Of a stretch of DNA of 64,000 bases, positions 18,267-26,756 are shown piece after piece (positions within the stretch are counted from its first letter, which is position 1; each line of letters begins with the position of its first letter). The notes beneath the pieces were generated by a model. That model ran no database searches. It was not told the DNA's origin and saw only the letters and a list, made by a program, of their open reading frames with translations. The DNA lies in NCBI GenBank assembly GCA_020853525.1, contig JADYYS010000056.1:62001-126000 (forward strand), read 5' to 3'. Origin of the DNA: Ardenticatenales bacterium. GTDB taxonomy: Bacteria > Chloroflexota > Anaerolineae > Epilineales > Epilineaceae. Both the position numbers and the translations under genes were made by a program.

Positions 18267-19625
18267 TCACTTCCACAGCACCTCGATCTGATCCACCCAC
18301 GCCTCGAAATCGTGCCCCGACGCCTTGATCTCGAGCCGCTTCAGCCGCACCGGCGCTGCCGACCACCCCGCGAAGCCGCGGCGGTTCGCGGCGTCGAGCA
18401 GGTTGCCGCTGTCGAAAGCGGTCCACTCGCGCGGCGTGACCTGCACGTCGCGCCCCTCGATCACGCGCGCCCCGGCGAACTCACTGCCGCTCGGGTCGGG
18501 CGCCAGACTGTAGAAGCCGGTGAACCAGCGCTGCTCGTTTCCCGCCGCGTCCCCGACGACGAGCGTCACGATCAGCGGGAACTCCTCGGCGCGGTCCCCC
18601 CCGCCCGGCAGCGACTGGCGGTCGATTCGCACCGTGGCGGCGACGCTCAGCCACGTGGCGTCCGTGAGGTCGAACGCCTCGAAGTCGCGTGCCAGCACGA
18701 GGTCGGCCGGCGACTTGTTCGAGCCCTCGCGCGCGAATCGCATCGCCGTCCGGCCGCCCGGCGTGAGCACGTGTGTCAGCTGCGGTGGAGCCGCGGTGTC
18801 GGCGACGACAGGCGAAGCCACCCAGCCCTCGTCCTCGACGGGCGGCCGGTCGAAGTCGGAGTCCGGCAGGACATTCTCGGGGCGATCGGTGGCCGCCGAA
18901 GGCCACGCACCCCGCCGGACCACCGTCCGCTCACCGCGCCGGACGACGACCATGCGGGTCGCGGCGGAAGGAGCCGGCGGCGCATCGTTCGTTTCGGCAT
19001 TCGCCGTGACGGACGCCTGCCCCATCGCGACGGCCACCCGCAGCACATCGTCGTCCAGCCGCAGCTGCACGTGCGTCTCGGGCGCAAGCGAAACACGGCC
19101 GTGGGGGGTATCGATGTGGTAGTCCGGCGCGCGGTCGGGCGGGCCGTCGTAGAAGCGAGCGCCGGCGCGCAGCAGCGCCGTGCCGGCGGACACGGGCTCG
19201 AGGGTCAGCGCGATCGTCGGACGGCGGATGCCGAACGGGAACAGCGGGCGGCGCAGCCGCGTGAGGCGGAGGCGCCCGAAGCGTTCGATCTGGGCGGTCG
19301 ATCCGTCGACGAAGCGCAGGAAGGCCGCCGCGTTCCCGCCGCCGGCGAGCTCGAGCGTGGCACTCTCCGGCGCCTGCCATGACTCGTCCTCGCGCAGCGA
19401 CGGCAAGCAGTCCGACCCCAGGCAGCGATCCAAGCCGCCTGCGGTCACCCGGACCTCGGCGTTCGCCCGGCGGGTGGCCAGGTGGGCCCACCGCCAGCCG
19501 GCCCACGGTCCGCCGATGGCCAGCGCGACGAAGATGGTGAACGCGACGAGCAGGATCGACCAGCACACCACCTGGATGCGTCTTGGGTCGAGCCCTTCGA
19601 TCGCGCTCTCGCCGCGCGCCGACAT
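18267..19625 (-). CDS. membrane-anchored protein with a FecR-like segment
   Basis: I do not recognise a full-length family. One membrane segment (about residues 17-42) is followed by an extracytoplasmic region. Residues about 90-215 read like a FecR-type beta-rich module (AAFLRFVDGSTAQIERFGRL, YHIDTPHGRVSLAPETHVQL, RVAVAMGQASVTA). The C-terminal third (about 250-452) resembles a carbohydrate-binding or jelly-roll fold with many Trp/Phe strands (PENVLPDSDFDRP through FEAWVDQIEVLWK). Paired Cys in RCLGSDCLPSL may form a disulfide. It probably acts outside the membrane. It lies 40 nt downstream of the zinc peptidase gene on the same strand. Confidence 0.6.
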   Translation of the reverse strand: MSARGESAIEGLDPRRIQVVCWSILLVAFTIFVALAIGGPWAGWRWAHLATRRANAEVRVTAGGLDRCLGSDCLPSLREDESWQAPESATLELAGGGNAAAFLRFVDGSTAQIERFGRLRLTRLRRPLFPFGIRRPTIALTLEPVSAGTALLRAGARFYDGPPDRAPDYHIDTPHGRVSLAPETHVQLRLDDDVLRVAVAMGQASVTANAETNDAPPAPSAATRMVVVRRGERTVVRRGAWPSAATDRPENVLPDSDFDRPPVEDEGWVASPVVADTAAPPQLTHVLTPGGRTAMRFAREGSNKSPADLVLARDFEAFDLTDATWLSVAATVRIDRQSLPGGGDRAEEFPLIVTLVVGDAAGNEQRWFTGFYSLAPDPSGSEFAGARVIEGRDVQVTPREWTAFDSGNLLDAANRRGFAGWSAAPVRLKRLEIKASGHDFEAWVDQIEVLWK

Positions 19626-19665
19626 CGGTGGGCCCGTTGCGATATCCGTCGGTGGGCGCGGGAGG

Positions 19666-20370
19666 CTAATCGCGCCGACCGGTCAGCAGCGAGACCCAAT
19701 AGAGCAGCTGGAGCACGGCCCCGGCCGCCGCCGCCACATAGGTCAGCGCCGCGGCGTCGAGGACGGCGTTGACGCCCTTGGCGTCGCTCCCCGACACGAG
19801 GCCGAGATCGCTCAGCGTGCGCTTGGCCCGCCGGCTGGCGTCGAACTCGACGGGCAGCGTGACGAGCGTGAAGAGGACGGCCGCACTGAACAGCAGCACG
19901 CCGGTCCAAGCGACAAGGCTGCCGAGTCCGAATGAACCCATCGACTGCAAGGCGAAGCCGCCGATCAGCAACCACATCGCCAGCCCCGACCCCAGGTTCG
20001 CCGCCGGGACGAGCGCCGCGCGAAGGTTCAGCATCGCATCGCCCACCTTGTCCTGCTCGGCGTGGCCGAGTTCGTGGGCCACGATCGCCATCGCGGCGAC
20101 GGAGGGTTGGACGCTGGACTCGGACAGCCGGATGACCTTGCCGCGCGGGTCGTAGTGATCCGTCATCACGCCTTGGATGCTCTCGATTCCGACGTGGGTG
20201 AGGCCCCGTGCCTCCATGATCGCCCGCGCCACCGCGGCGCCATTCAGGCCGCGTGCGTTCACGACGCGCGACCATCGGCCATAGGCGCTCTTGACGCGCC
20301 ACTGTGCGTACAGCGAGAGGGCGAGGCTGGGCAACAGAACCCAGAGCATGTATGACCCATTGCCAAACAT
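19666..20370 (-). CDS. YugP-family neutral zinc metallopeptidase
   Basis: This 234-residue integral membrane protein of the PF04298 type has the zinc-protease motif HELGH (HELGHAEQD, around residue 114). It also has an N-terminal membrane segment and three further hydrophobic segments, with the soluble active site between the first and second. The conserved YDPRGKVIRLSESS precedes the motif, as usual. The physiological substrate of this family is unknown; a membrane or secreted protein is likely. It is divergent from the VWA gene at 20504. Confidence 0.9.
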   Translation of the reverse strand: MFGNGSYMLWVLLPSLALSLYAQWRVKSAYGRWSRVVNARGLNGAAVARAIMEARGLTHVGIESIQGVMTDHYDPRGKVIRLSESSVQPSVAAMAIVAHELGHAEQDKVGDAMLNLRAALVPAANLGSGLAMWLLIGGFALQSMGSFGLGSLVAWTGVLLFSAAVLFTLVTLPVEFDASRRAKRTLSDLGLVSGSDAKGVNAVLDAAALTYVAAAAGAVLQLLYWVSLLTGRRD

Positions 20371-20432
20371 CGATGGAACTCCCTGTCGTCAAGCAGACGA
20401 GGAGACAAACGGGAGCCTCGCCGCTGCGTGAT

Positions 20433-20438
20433 AGTATA
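20433..20438 (-). promoter_or_regulatory. possible -10 box for the zinc peptidase gene
   Basis: TATACT on the minus strand lies about 63 nt ahead of the ATG at 20370, in the short divergent region shared with the VWA gene. I found no clear -35 partner. Confidence 0.3.
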
Positions 20439-20503
20439 GCGTTGCCGAAAACCCACGGATGCCGACGCCCCGTCGCTGCCCGCGACGCTGTTGGGAGGGT
20501 ACT

Positions 20504-23332
20504 GTGCTCCGCCTCCGCCTGACTTCCTCCCGCCGCTTGCCCCGCCTGCCCGCCGGATCGGGTCGACGAACGGCGGCGCTGGTCGCGGGCGCCGCGCTCG
20601 GCGGCATCGCCCTCGCGCGCGGCCTCGGCGCGCAGGACGCACCGGCGCCGCCGACGCCGCCCACCAGCTGCTTCGACCCCAACCCGTTCATCGCCACGAC
20701 GTGCTTCGTCCGCGGGACGACGTTCGAAGACGAGCCGGCGGTCGTCCTCTTCCGCGACTCACCCGACGACACCGCCCACTACCCGGTAGCCACGATCGGA
20801 CAGGTCGGGTCGCTGTGGGGCCTGGCGTACGATGCCCAGCGCGACGTGCTGTATGCCGCGGCATACCACAAGCGGAACACGCACTACGGACCGCTCGGCC
20901 CGGGCGGCATCTACGGCATCCACGTGGCCCGCTCCGACGTCACGCCGCTGTGGACGGTGCCGAACGCCGGGAGCAACATCCACGACGACACGAACAACTA
21001 TCAGCCGGACGACCGCGGACGCAATCCGGTGTCGGAAACGAGCCTCGGCGACATCGACCTGTCCGACGACGGCAAGACGCTGTTCGTCATGAACCTGTTC
21101 GACAAGAAGATCTATCGCTACGACGTGGGCACCGGCAAGCTGCTCGGCAGCTTCTTCAGCGGCGGCGACAGCCAGGCCTGGCGCCGTGAGGCGCGTCCGT
21201 TCGCGCTGGCCGTGCGCGATGGTTGGCTGTTCCACGGCGTGGTGAACAGCCAGCGCAAAGGGCAGAGCGACACCGCGCTCTGGGCGTATGTCTTCGCTTC
21301 CAAGCCCGACGGCACGGCGATGCGGAAGGTGGCCAGCCTGTTCATGGGCTACGACCGCGGCCCAAACACCCAGGGCTGGCGCCCGTGGCCCGAGGACGAC
21401 AATCAGGGCTGGCGGCGCCAGGAGTATCCGCTGCCCCTGTTGACGGACATCGAGTTCAACCAGGCCGGCGACATGATCCTTGGGTTCCGCGACCGCTACA
21501 TCGACACCGGGCCGTCGCTGACCGAGGTCTATCGGCGGGCGTCCGGCGACGTCGTCCTGGCGCGCAAGACGGGCACGCTCACCTGGGAGGTCGAGGACCT
21601 GACCAAGGGCGAGTTCTACACGGGCGACGGCCTGGCCCAGCCCGGCGCGAACAACGACTTCGCTGAGATCGCCGACGGCGGGCTGACGCAGCTGATGGGC
21701 CGCGACGTCCTCGTCTCGACGGCCATCAACCCGTTCCGCGGCTACTCGGACGGCGCCGTGTGGTTCGACAACGCGACGGGGGGCGACATCACCCGCGAGG
21801 AGCTGCTCTACAACCGCCTGCGCCACGAGGGTCCGCAAGGCAAGATGCAGGGCCTCGGCGACGCCGAGCAGGTTTGCTTCACGCCACCGACCCCGACACC
21901 GACGAACACCGCGCCGACCGAGACCCCGACGCCCTCCGAGACACCGTCCCCATCGGTCGTGCCAAGCGCGACCCCGACGGAGACGCCGACACGCACGTCC
22001 ACGCCGGACCGCTACCGGATCTACCTCCCGCAAGGCGAGACGATCTGCCTGCCCAAGCGCCAGTACGTCGACGTCGTCCTCGTGCTGGACCGATCGACGT
22101 CGATGCTGCGGCCCGTCGTGCCGGGCGGGGTGCCGAAGAACGAGGCGGCGATCGACGCGGCCAAGACGTTCGTCAACCTGCTCGAGCTGACGCCCGACGC
22201 GCTCGGGCGGCACGACAACGTGGCGGTCGTGGGATTCAACGACACGGCGTGGACGGAGGCGGGGTTGACGAACGATCGCGACGTGGTGCTGGCGGTGCTC
22301 GAGGGGTTGCGGTCCAAGACCGCCGAGGGGACACGCCTCGACCTCGCGCTGACCGAGGGCCAGCGGCCGCTGGAGGGGCCGGGGCGGGTGAAGGCGAACC
22401 TGCCGGTCATGATCCTTCTGACGGACGGCCTGCCGAACAGGGTGCCGACGCCTCCGGCCGGCGGCCGCCAAGAGGACACCGTCCTCGCGGCGGCGACGGC
22501 GGCCAAGGACCGGGGGACGATGCTCTTCACGATCGGCCTCGGCACGACGCGGGACATCTACCCGCGGCTGATGATCGCCGCCGCCTCCGAGCCGTGGGCC
22601 TACCACTATGCGCCGCAGCCCGAGGACCTGGCCGGGATCTACGCCCAGATCGCGGACGTGTTCATCTACTGCGACCGCCCGAAGGCCCCGCGGCCGACGC
22701 CGTGCGTGCCCGAGTTCGTCCACACGGACGTCTTGCTCGCCCTGGACATGAGCACCTCGATGTACCGCACGACGCGCGCCGGGCGCACGAAGCACGCGGC
22801 GGCGATCGAGGCCGCCAAGACGTTCGTCCGCCAGCTCGACTTCGAGCCGGACGGCTGGGCGCGCGAGGACACGGCGGCGGTCGTCGGCTTCAACGACACG
22901 GCGTGGACGTCGCTGGCGTTCAGCGACCGGCCGGCGGACGTGGAGCTGGCGCTCGATCGGCTGCTGGACAAGATCGCGGAGGGCACGCGTCTCGACCTTG
23001 CGCTGGCGGAAGCCGGGGCGGCGATGGCGCGCGGGCCGCGCACGCCCGAGAACCACGGCACGGTGATCCTCCTGACGGACGGGCTGCCGAACCGCGTCCC
23101 GACGCCCGAGGGGGGCGGCAAGCAGGAGGACACGGTGCTGGCGGCCGCCGCAGCGCTGAAGGCCACCGGCGCACGGCTGTTCACGATCGGGCTCGGCGAG
23201 GAGGACGACGTGTTCAAGCAGCTGCTCCGGGACGCGGCTTCGTCGCCGGAGGACTTCTTCTTCGCGCCGGACGGGGAGGATCTGGAGGGGATCTATCGGC
23301 AGATTGCGGGGCGGATTCGGCCTTGTCCGTAG
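20504..23332 (+). CDS. secreted protein: N-terminal propeller-like domain, Thr/Pro linker, two VWA domains
   Basis: The start is GTG 20504, preceded by GGGAGG; ATG 20459 lacks a ribosome site. Of the 942 residues, 1-45 are an Arg-rich signal peptide and about 50-440 form a beta-rich, propeller-like region (LWGLAYDAQRDVLYAA, LSDDGKTLFVMN). A Thr/Pro/Ser linker (about 455-505) leads to an IYLP motif and two VWA domains with intact MIDAS motifs (DRSTS and DMSTS, plus LTDGLPNR in each). Each VWA is bracketed by Cys: TICLP or TPCVP before, IYCDRP or RPCP after. VWA domains bind proteins through a divalent metal, so an adhesive or scaffold role at the cell surface is likely. Confidence 0.85.
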   Translation: MLRLRLTSSRRLPRLPAGSGRRTAALVAGAALGGIALARGLGAQDAPAPPTPPTSCFDPNPFIATTCFVRGTTFEDEPAVVLFRDSPDDTAHYPVATIGQVGSLWGLAYDAQRDVLYAAAYHKRNTHYGPLGPGGIYGIHVARSDVTPLWTVPNAGSNIHDDTNNYQPDDRGRNPVSETSLGDIDLSDDGKTLFVMNLFDKKIYRYDVGTGKLLGSFFSGGDSQAWRREARPFALAVRDGWLFHGVVNSQRKGQSDTALWAYVFASKPDGTAMRKVASLFMGYDRGPNTQGWRPWPEDDNQGWRRQEYPLPLLTDIEFNQAGDMILGFRDRYIDTGPSLTEVYRRASGDVVLARKTGTLTWEVEDLTKGEFYTGDGLAQPGANNDFAEIADGGLTQLMGRDVLVSTAINPFRGYSDGAVWFDNATGGDITREELLYNRLRHEGPQGKMQGLGDAEQVCFTPPTPTPTNTAPTETPTPSETPSPSVVPSATPTETPTRTSTPDRYRIYLPQGETICLPKRQYVDVVLVLDRSTSMLRPVVPGGVPKNEAAIDAAKTFVNLLELTPDALGRHDNVAVVGFNDTAWTEAGLTNDRDVVLAVLEGLRSKTAEGTRLDLALTEGQRPLEGPGRVKANLPVMILLTDGLPNRVPTPPAGGRQEDTVLAAATAAKDRGTMLFTIGLGTTRDIYPRLMIAAASEPWAYHYAPQPEDLAGIYAQIADVFIYCDRPKAPRPTPCVPEFVHTDVLLALDMSTSMYRTTRAGRTKHAAAIEAAKTFVRQLDFEPDGWAREDTAAVVGFNDTAWTSLAFSDRPADVELALDRLLDKIAEGTRLDLALAEAGAAMARGPRTPENHGTVILLTDGLPNRVPTPEGGGKQEDTVLAAAAALKATGARLFTIGLGEEDDVFKQLLRDAASSPEDFFFAPDGEDLEGIYRQIAGRIRPCP

Positions 23333-23348
23333 GAGGCACGAGGGTGCG

Positions 23349-26300
23349 TTACGGGAGGGAGAGGGCTAGGCGGAAGCCAAGGTTATCGCCCTGCATCGCC
23401 GGGAGCTCGCCAATCCGACGCCATGTTTGCAGCAAGTGCTGATCGTTCCCCCAACACCCTCCGCGGATAACACAGTGGTCGATTTGCCGTCGTTGCACCT
23501 TAATGTGTATGCGATTTGAGGTGTTCTCATTTGCCATCGATTGTGTGTCCATTGATCTTAATGCGGATCGAGTCCATTCATATACATTGCCCGTGAGATC
23601 TGCAATCCCTTCTGGTGTATGACCTTGCGGGAAGATACCGATCGGTGTTGTTTGCCTAACGTGGGTCTCCACCGAGTTACAGCGATCAAGACCGAATTCA
23701 TTGCCCCAGGCATACAGCCGACCATCGGAACCACGCGCAGCCACTTCCCACTCAATCTCCGTGGGAGGCCTGAACGATTGATCGGTTTGGGCAGACAGCC
23801 ATGCGCAATATGCAATGATCTCATGCCAACTCACACCAATAACTGGTTGAAGGCGCGTGCGAAAACCAACATCGTTCCATCGGAACGGCAATCGAATTGG
23901 CCGGTCAGGTGATCGGGCGGAAACGTGCTCGAGGAACTCGTTCTCATCGAGCGTCAACAATACTTGCCAGCGCTCGTAGAACGGTTGCGTCACATAGCCC
24001 TTTCGATGAAGGTCGTGAAGCAGGGTTGGATTGTCGCGAAAAGCCCTGTTGAACTGCTCCTCCTTTGTTCGTGCCGGCGCGCCTGTACCTTCCCCACGAT
24101 GCCACGCCTTGGCTTCATCGGACACCCACCACCGCTCGTCCTCATAGCCACCGCTGTCGATGAAGCACGCATACTCCGCGTTTGTCACGGGGAAGCGCCC
24201 CAGTGCAAACGCAGGCATGTCCACCGTTTCGCGCGGCAGAGCCTCGTCGCCGGTCGGATCGCCGATGCCGATCTCATACCGGCCGGCCGACAGCGCCACC
24301 ATGATTGGGCGGATAAACCTGCCGTTCGGTCCCTCCTGCGGCTCGAACTGTGGATCGCCGACCTCACCCAACCGTAGGCCGGCCTCCATGCGCGCCCGGA
24401 GGTCGGCGGTCGGATCCTCGCGCCGGAGGCGCAGCGCCTCGGCCACGCGCGTTCGGGTGGTCGGGTCGATCGTTGCCTCGCCCGTGGCGATGCACCTCCC
24501 TGCAAGCGGGAGATTGACCTCCAGCAGTGCTCCGACGAAAGCGTCCGGACCGGCGGACATCGGGCAGGCCATCACCATGACCTCGTCCCAGCCACTCCCC
24601 GGCAAGAGCGGCAGCGGATCGGCCGGTGACAGTTCGGCGATCGCCGCCCGCAGCGGAACGGTTACCGCGTCAGCGCGCCACTCCGTCTCGGCTGGCTGGA
24701 AATCGGGAAGTCGCGCCGCGTGGCGGGCAGCGAAGTATTCCTGCAGCAGTTGGTGGATGAACACGATCTCGTCGTGCGCCGTGACCTCCGCCAGCAGGCC
24801 CAGAGCCTCCGCGACCTCGAGGACGAGCAGGCTGTCCGGACGATCGACGAGCCGGCACGCCGTGTCGACGTCGACGACCACTTGGGACGCCTCCGCATCG
24901 GCCGTGCGTGCATGGATGCCGAACGCCAGGCGGCCGAGCGCCTCGAACAGCCGGCCGCGCTCCGGCAACGTGTACGGGGAGTCCCATGGCCCACCCTGAA
25001 CGATCTGGCGATGGTCACGCTCCGTGAGCAGGTCGTTTGGGCCGAGCACCGGGTTGACGTTGCTGATCTCCCGCTCGAGCGCCAGACGCACGAACCCCGT
25101 GAAGAGGGCGGCCCGACCGCGCGGCACCGCACCGATTGCCTCGACCTGATCGACGAGCATTCTCAGCAGATAGGGCGTGCATAGCGCCTCAAACTGTGGA
25201 GTGAACTTCAGCACGTCCCACAACGACGCGGCGTGCTGGGAACAGTATCGCTCGAGGAATGCCTGGATGCGCTCGCTATCCAGTGGCTCGATGACGACTT
25301 GCGGTACGCGCAGCGTCGGGCTGGAGAGTGGTGCGCTGTAGTCCAGGCTGCGACAGCTGAACACCGCGCGGTTGCCCGGGCGTCCGCTCAGAATCACGTG
25401 CACATAGTGACGCCAAGCGATGATGAGACGCCGGAACTCGGCGGCATCCTGATGCGGGATCTCGTTCAGACCATCGAGCAGCAGGACGAGCCGGCCCTGG
25501 CGCCTGAATTCGCCGAGCGGCGGCAGGGAGGGGAAGCGATCGCGCCAGCGCGCCTCGAACCATCGCTCTATCGCGTCCGGCTCGGGTTCTTCGCCCGACA
25601 AGCGGAACTGGTTAAGCGGCACGAACCACGTCACGACGTCGGTTTCGCCCCGCAGCGCGCGTGTGGCCAGCGTGAGCTCGAGGTGGCGCAACAGGGTGCT
25701 CTTCCCGCTCCCCGGCGCGCCAAGCACGACGAGCGCCTGGTGGCCGGTGGTCTCTAGGACGTCGGCGAGGTGGTCGAAGCGCTGCGGTTCCGCCAGCCAG
25801 CGCTGTCCGCGAGCTTCCTCGCCGAGGTCGACGAGGAGAGACAGCGAGACGAAGCGCCGATCGAGCTGATACTGCGGCAGCGACCACTCCGCCAGCCGCG
25901 CGGCCCGATAAGCGGTGAGGTTCTCAGGTACCCGATGGGCCAGCAGGTGAGCATCGGCTTGGCTGAGGACAACTGCTCCACCGGCGGCACTGCGAATGCC
26001 CTGCACCAACCGGGCAACGACCGCCGCGGCATCGGGCGCGGCGCGGATAGTCGGCGATTCATCACCCGCAGCGATGACCACCGGGTTGTCCCGTGACGCA
26101 GCATCCGCCACCCGCAGAGGCTCCTGCACGCGCGGCAGGCCATCGACGACGATCTCGAAGATGTGCTCGCTGAATCGCAGGTCGCGCAACGAGTGGTGTC
26201 CGTGATCTACCAGCGTCAGATCATCGCCGATCCGGCCGCGGATCATCTGCTGGGCAACGAGGGAGGTAAGGATCTGCCCGCCATGACCCGCGCCGAGCAG

Positions 26301-26672
26301 CCGCGCCGTCTGGTTGAGCGTCGGCCCGAACAGGTCGCCGCCACGCTCGATCGCGGGGCCGACGTGGATGGCCATCCGCACGCGGACTGGTCCGATGCGC
26401 GGATCCAGCGCCTGCCAAGACTCAGCCTGCAGAGCGCGCTGCGCCGCTGCCGCCGCCTCGGCTGCCGCCCTCGCGTCACCGAAGACGCTGCAGAAGCCGT
26501 CGCCAACGGTCTTGAACACCTCACCGCCATACGACTCAATTGCGTCACGTACGATCGCGTCATGCCGGTCGAGGGCGCGCGCCATGGCCTCGGCCAAGTG
26601 CTCCCACAGACCGGTGCTGCCTTCAATATCGGTGAACAGGAAGGCGTAGGTGGTGCTCTGGAACGGCGACAT
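23349..26672 (-). CDS. class III nucleotidyl cyclase - NACHT NTPase - FGE/SUMF1-like fusion protein
   Basis: The protein has 1107 residues. Residues 8-175 are a class III cyclase domain with both metal aspartates (FLFTDIEGST and VGDGF), the purine-pocket-region Lys in VFKTV, and the transition-state pair in LNQTARL, so catalysis looks possible. Residues about 310-650 are a NACHT STAND NTPase: Walker A GAPGSGKST (318-326), Walker B LVLLLDGLNE (395-404), and the downstream FIHQLLQEYFAARHA helix typical of NACHT proteins. Residues about 780-1107 are a formylglycine-generating-enzyme-like fold (FALGRFPVTNAEY, RPPTEIEWEVAARG, NVYEWT, VIRGGCWGND, GFRLA). The paired catalytic Cys of true FGE are absent, suggesting a binding role. 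The ATG at 26672 is used because ATG 26756 would run over the divergent gene's start. Confidence 0.9.
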   Translation of the reverse strand: MSPFQSTTYAFLFTDIEGSTGLWEHLAEAMARALDRHDAIVRDAIESYGGEVFKTVGDGFCSVFGDARAAAEAAAAAQRALQAESWQALDPRIGPVRVRMAIHVGPAIERGGDLFGPTLNQTARLLGAGHGGQILTSLVAQQMIRGRIGDDLTLVDHGHHSLRDLRFSEHIFEIVVDGLPRVQEPLRVADAASRDNPVVIAAGDESPTIRAAPDAAAVVARLVQGIRSAAGGAVVLSQADAHLLAHRVPENLTAYRAARLAEWSLPQYQLDRRFVSLSLLVDLGEEARGQRWLAEPQRFDHLADVLETTGHQALVVLGAPGSGKSTLLRHLELTLATRALRGETDVVTWFVPLNQFRLSGEEPEPDAIERWFEARWRDRFPSLPPLGEFRRQGRLVLLLDGLNEIPHQDAAEFRRLIIAWRHYVHVILSGRPGNRAVFSCRSLDYSAPLSSPTLRVPQVVIEPLDSERIQAFLERYCSQHAASLWDVLKFTPQFEALCTPYLLRMLVDQVEAIGAVPRGRAALFTGFVRLALEREISNVNPVLGPNDLLTERDHRQIVQGGPWDSPYTLPERGRLFEALGRLAFGIHARTADAEASQVVVDVDTACRLVDRPDSLLVLEVAEALGLLAEVTAHDEIVFIHQLLQEYFAARHAARLPDFQPAETEWRADAVTVPLRAAIAELSPADPLPLLPGSGWDEVMVMACPMSAGPDAFVGALLEVNLPLAGRCIATGEATIDPTTRTRVAEALRLRREDPTADLRARMEAGLRLGEVGDPQFEPQEGPNGRFIRPIMVALSAGRYEIGIGDPTGDEALPRETVDMPAFALGRFPVTNAEYACFIDSGGYEDERWWVSDEAKAWHRGEGTGAPARTKEEQFNRAFRDNPTLLHDLHRKGYVTQPFYERWQVLLTLDENEFLEHVSARSPDRPIRLPFRWNDVGFRTRLQPVIGVSWHEIIAYCAWLSAQTDQSFRPPTEIEWEVAARGSDGRLYAWGNEFGLDRCNSVETHVRQTTPIGIFPQGHTPEGIADLTGNVYEWTRSALRSMDTQSMANENTSNRIHIKVQRRQIDHCVIRGGCWGNDQHLLQTWRRIGELPAMQGDNLGFRLALSLP

Positions 26673-26680
26673 GCGGCGGC

Positions 26681-26710
26681 TTGCCTGGCCGGGGAACCGT
26701 GGAATACTAA
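26681..26710 (+). promoter_or_regulatory. candidate promoter for the 26747 gene
   Basis: TTGCCT (26681-26686) and TACTAA (26705-26710) are 18 nt apart, about 37 nt before the GTG start, leaving room for the AGAGAGGA ribosome site at 26732-26739. Confidence 0.35.
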
Positions 26711-26727
26711 ACGGAATCGCAGTCAGC

Positions 26728-26756
26728 ACTATAGAGAGGATCCCTTGTGAAGACAA
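26728..26756 (-). promoter_or_regulatory. candidate promoter for the cyclase-NACHT-FGE gene
   Basis: Read on the minus strand, TTGTCT (26756-26751) and TATAGT (26733-26728) are exactly 17 nt apart, giving a leader of about 50 nt to ATG 26672. The -35 box overlaps the first codons of the divergent gene and the two promoters interleave, so the genes may be reciprocally regulated. Confidence 0.45.

Noticed and set aside
20759-23056. A 765-codon open frame on the minus strand opposite the double-VWA gene
   Set aside because: It is a GC-driven shadow; the plus strand has signal peptide, linker, MIDAS motifs and a good ribosome site.
23349-23480. The FGE-like C-terminus as variable region of a diversity-generating retroelement
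   Set aside because: There is no reverse transcriptase or template repeat nearby, and the codons are not enriched in AAC/AAT-type hypervariable positions.
23349-26756. An extended start for the cyclase-NACHT-FGE protein at 26756
   Set aside because: It would overlap the divergent gene's start and the promoter region; the extra 28 residues match no cyclase N-terminus, and ATG 26672 lies just before the conserved FLFTDIEGST.
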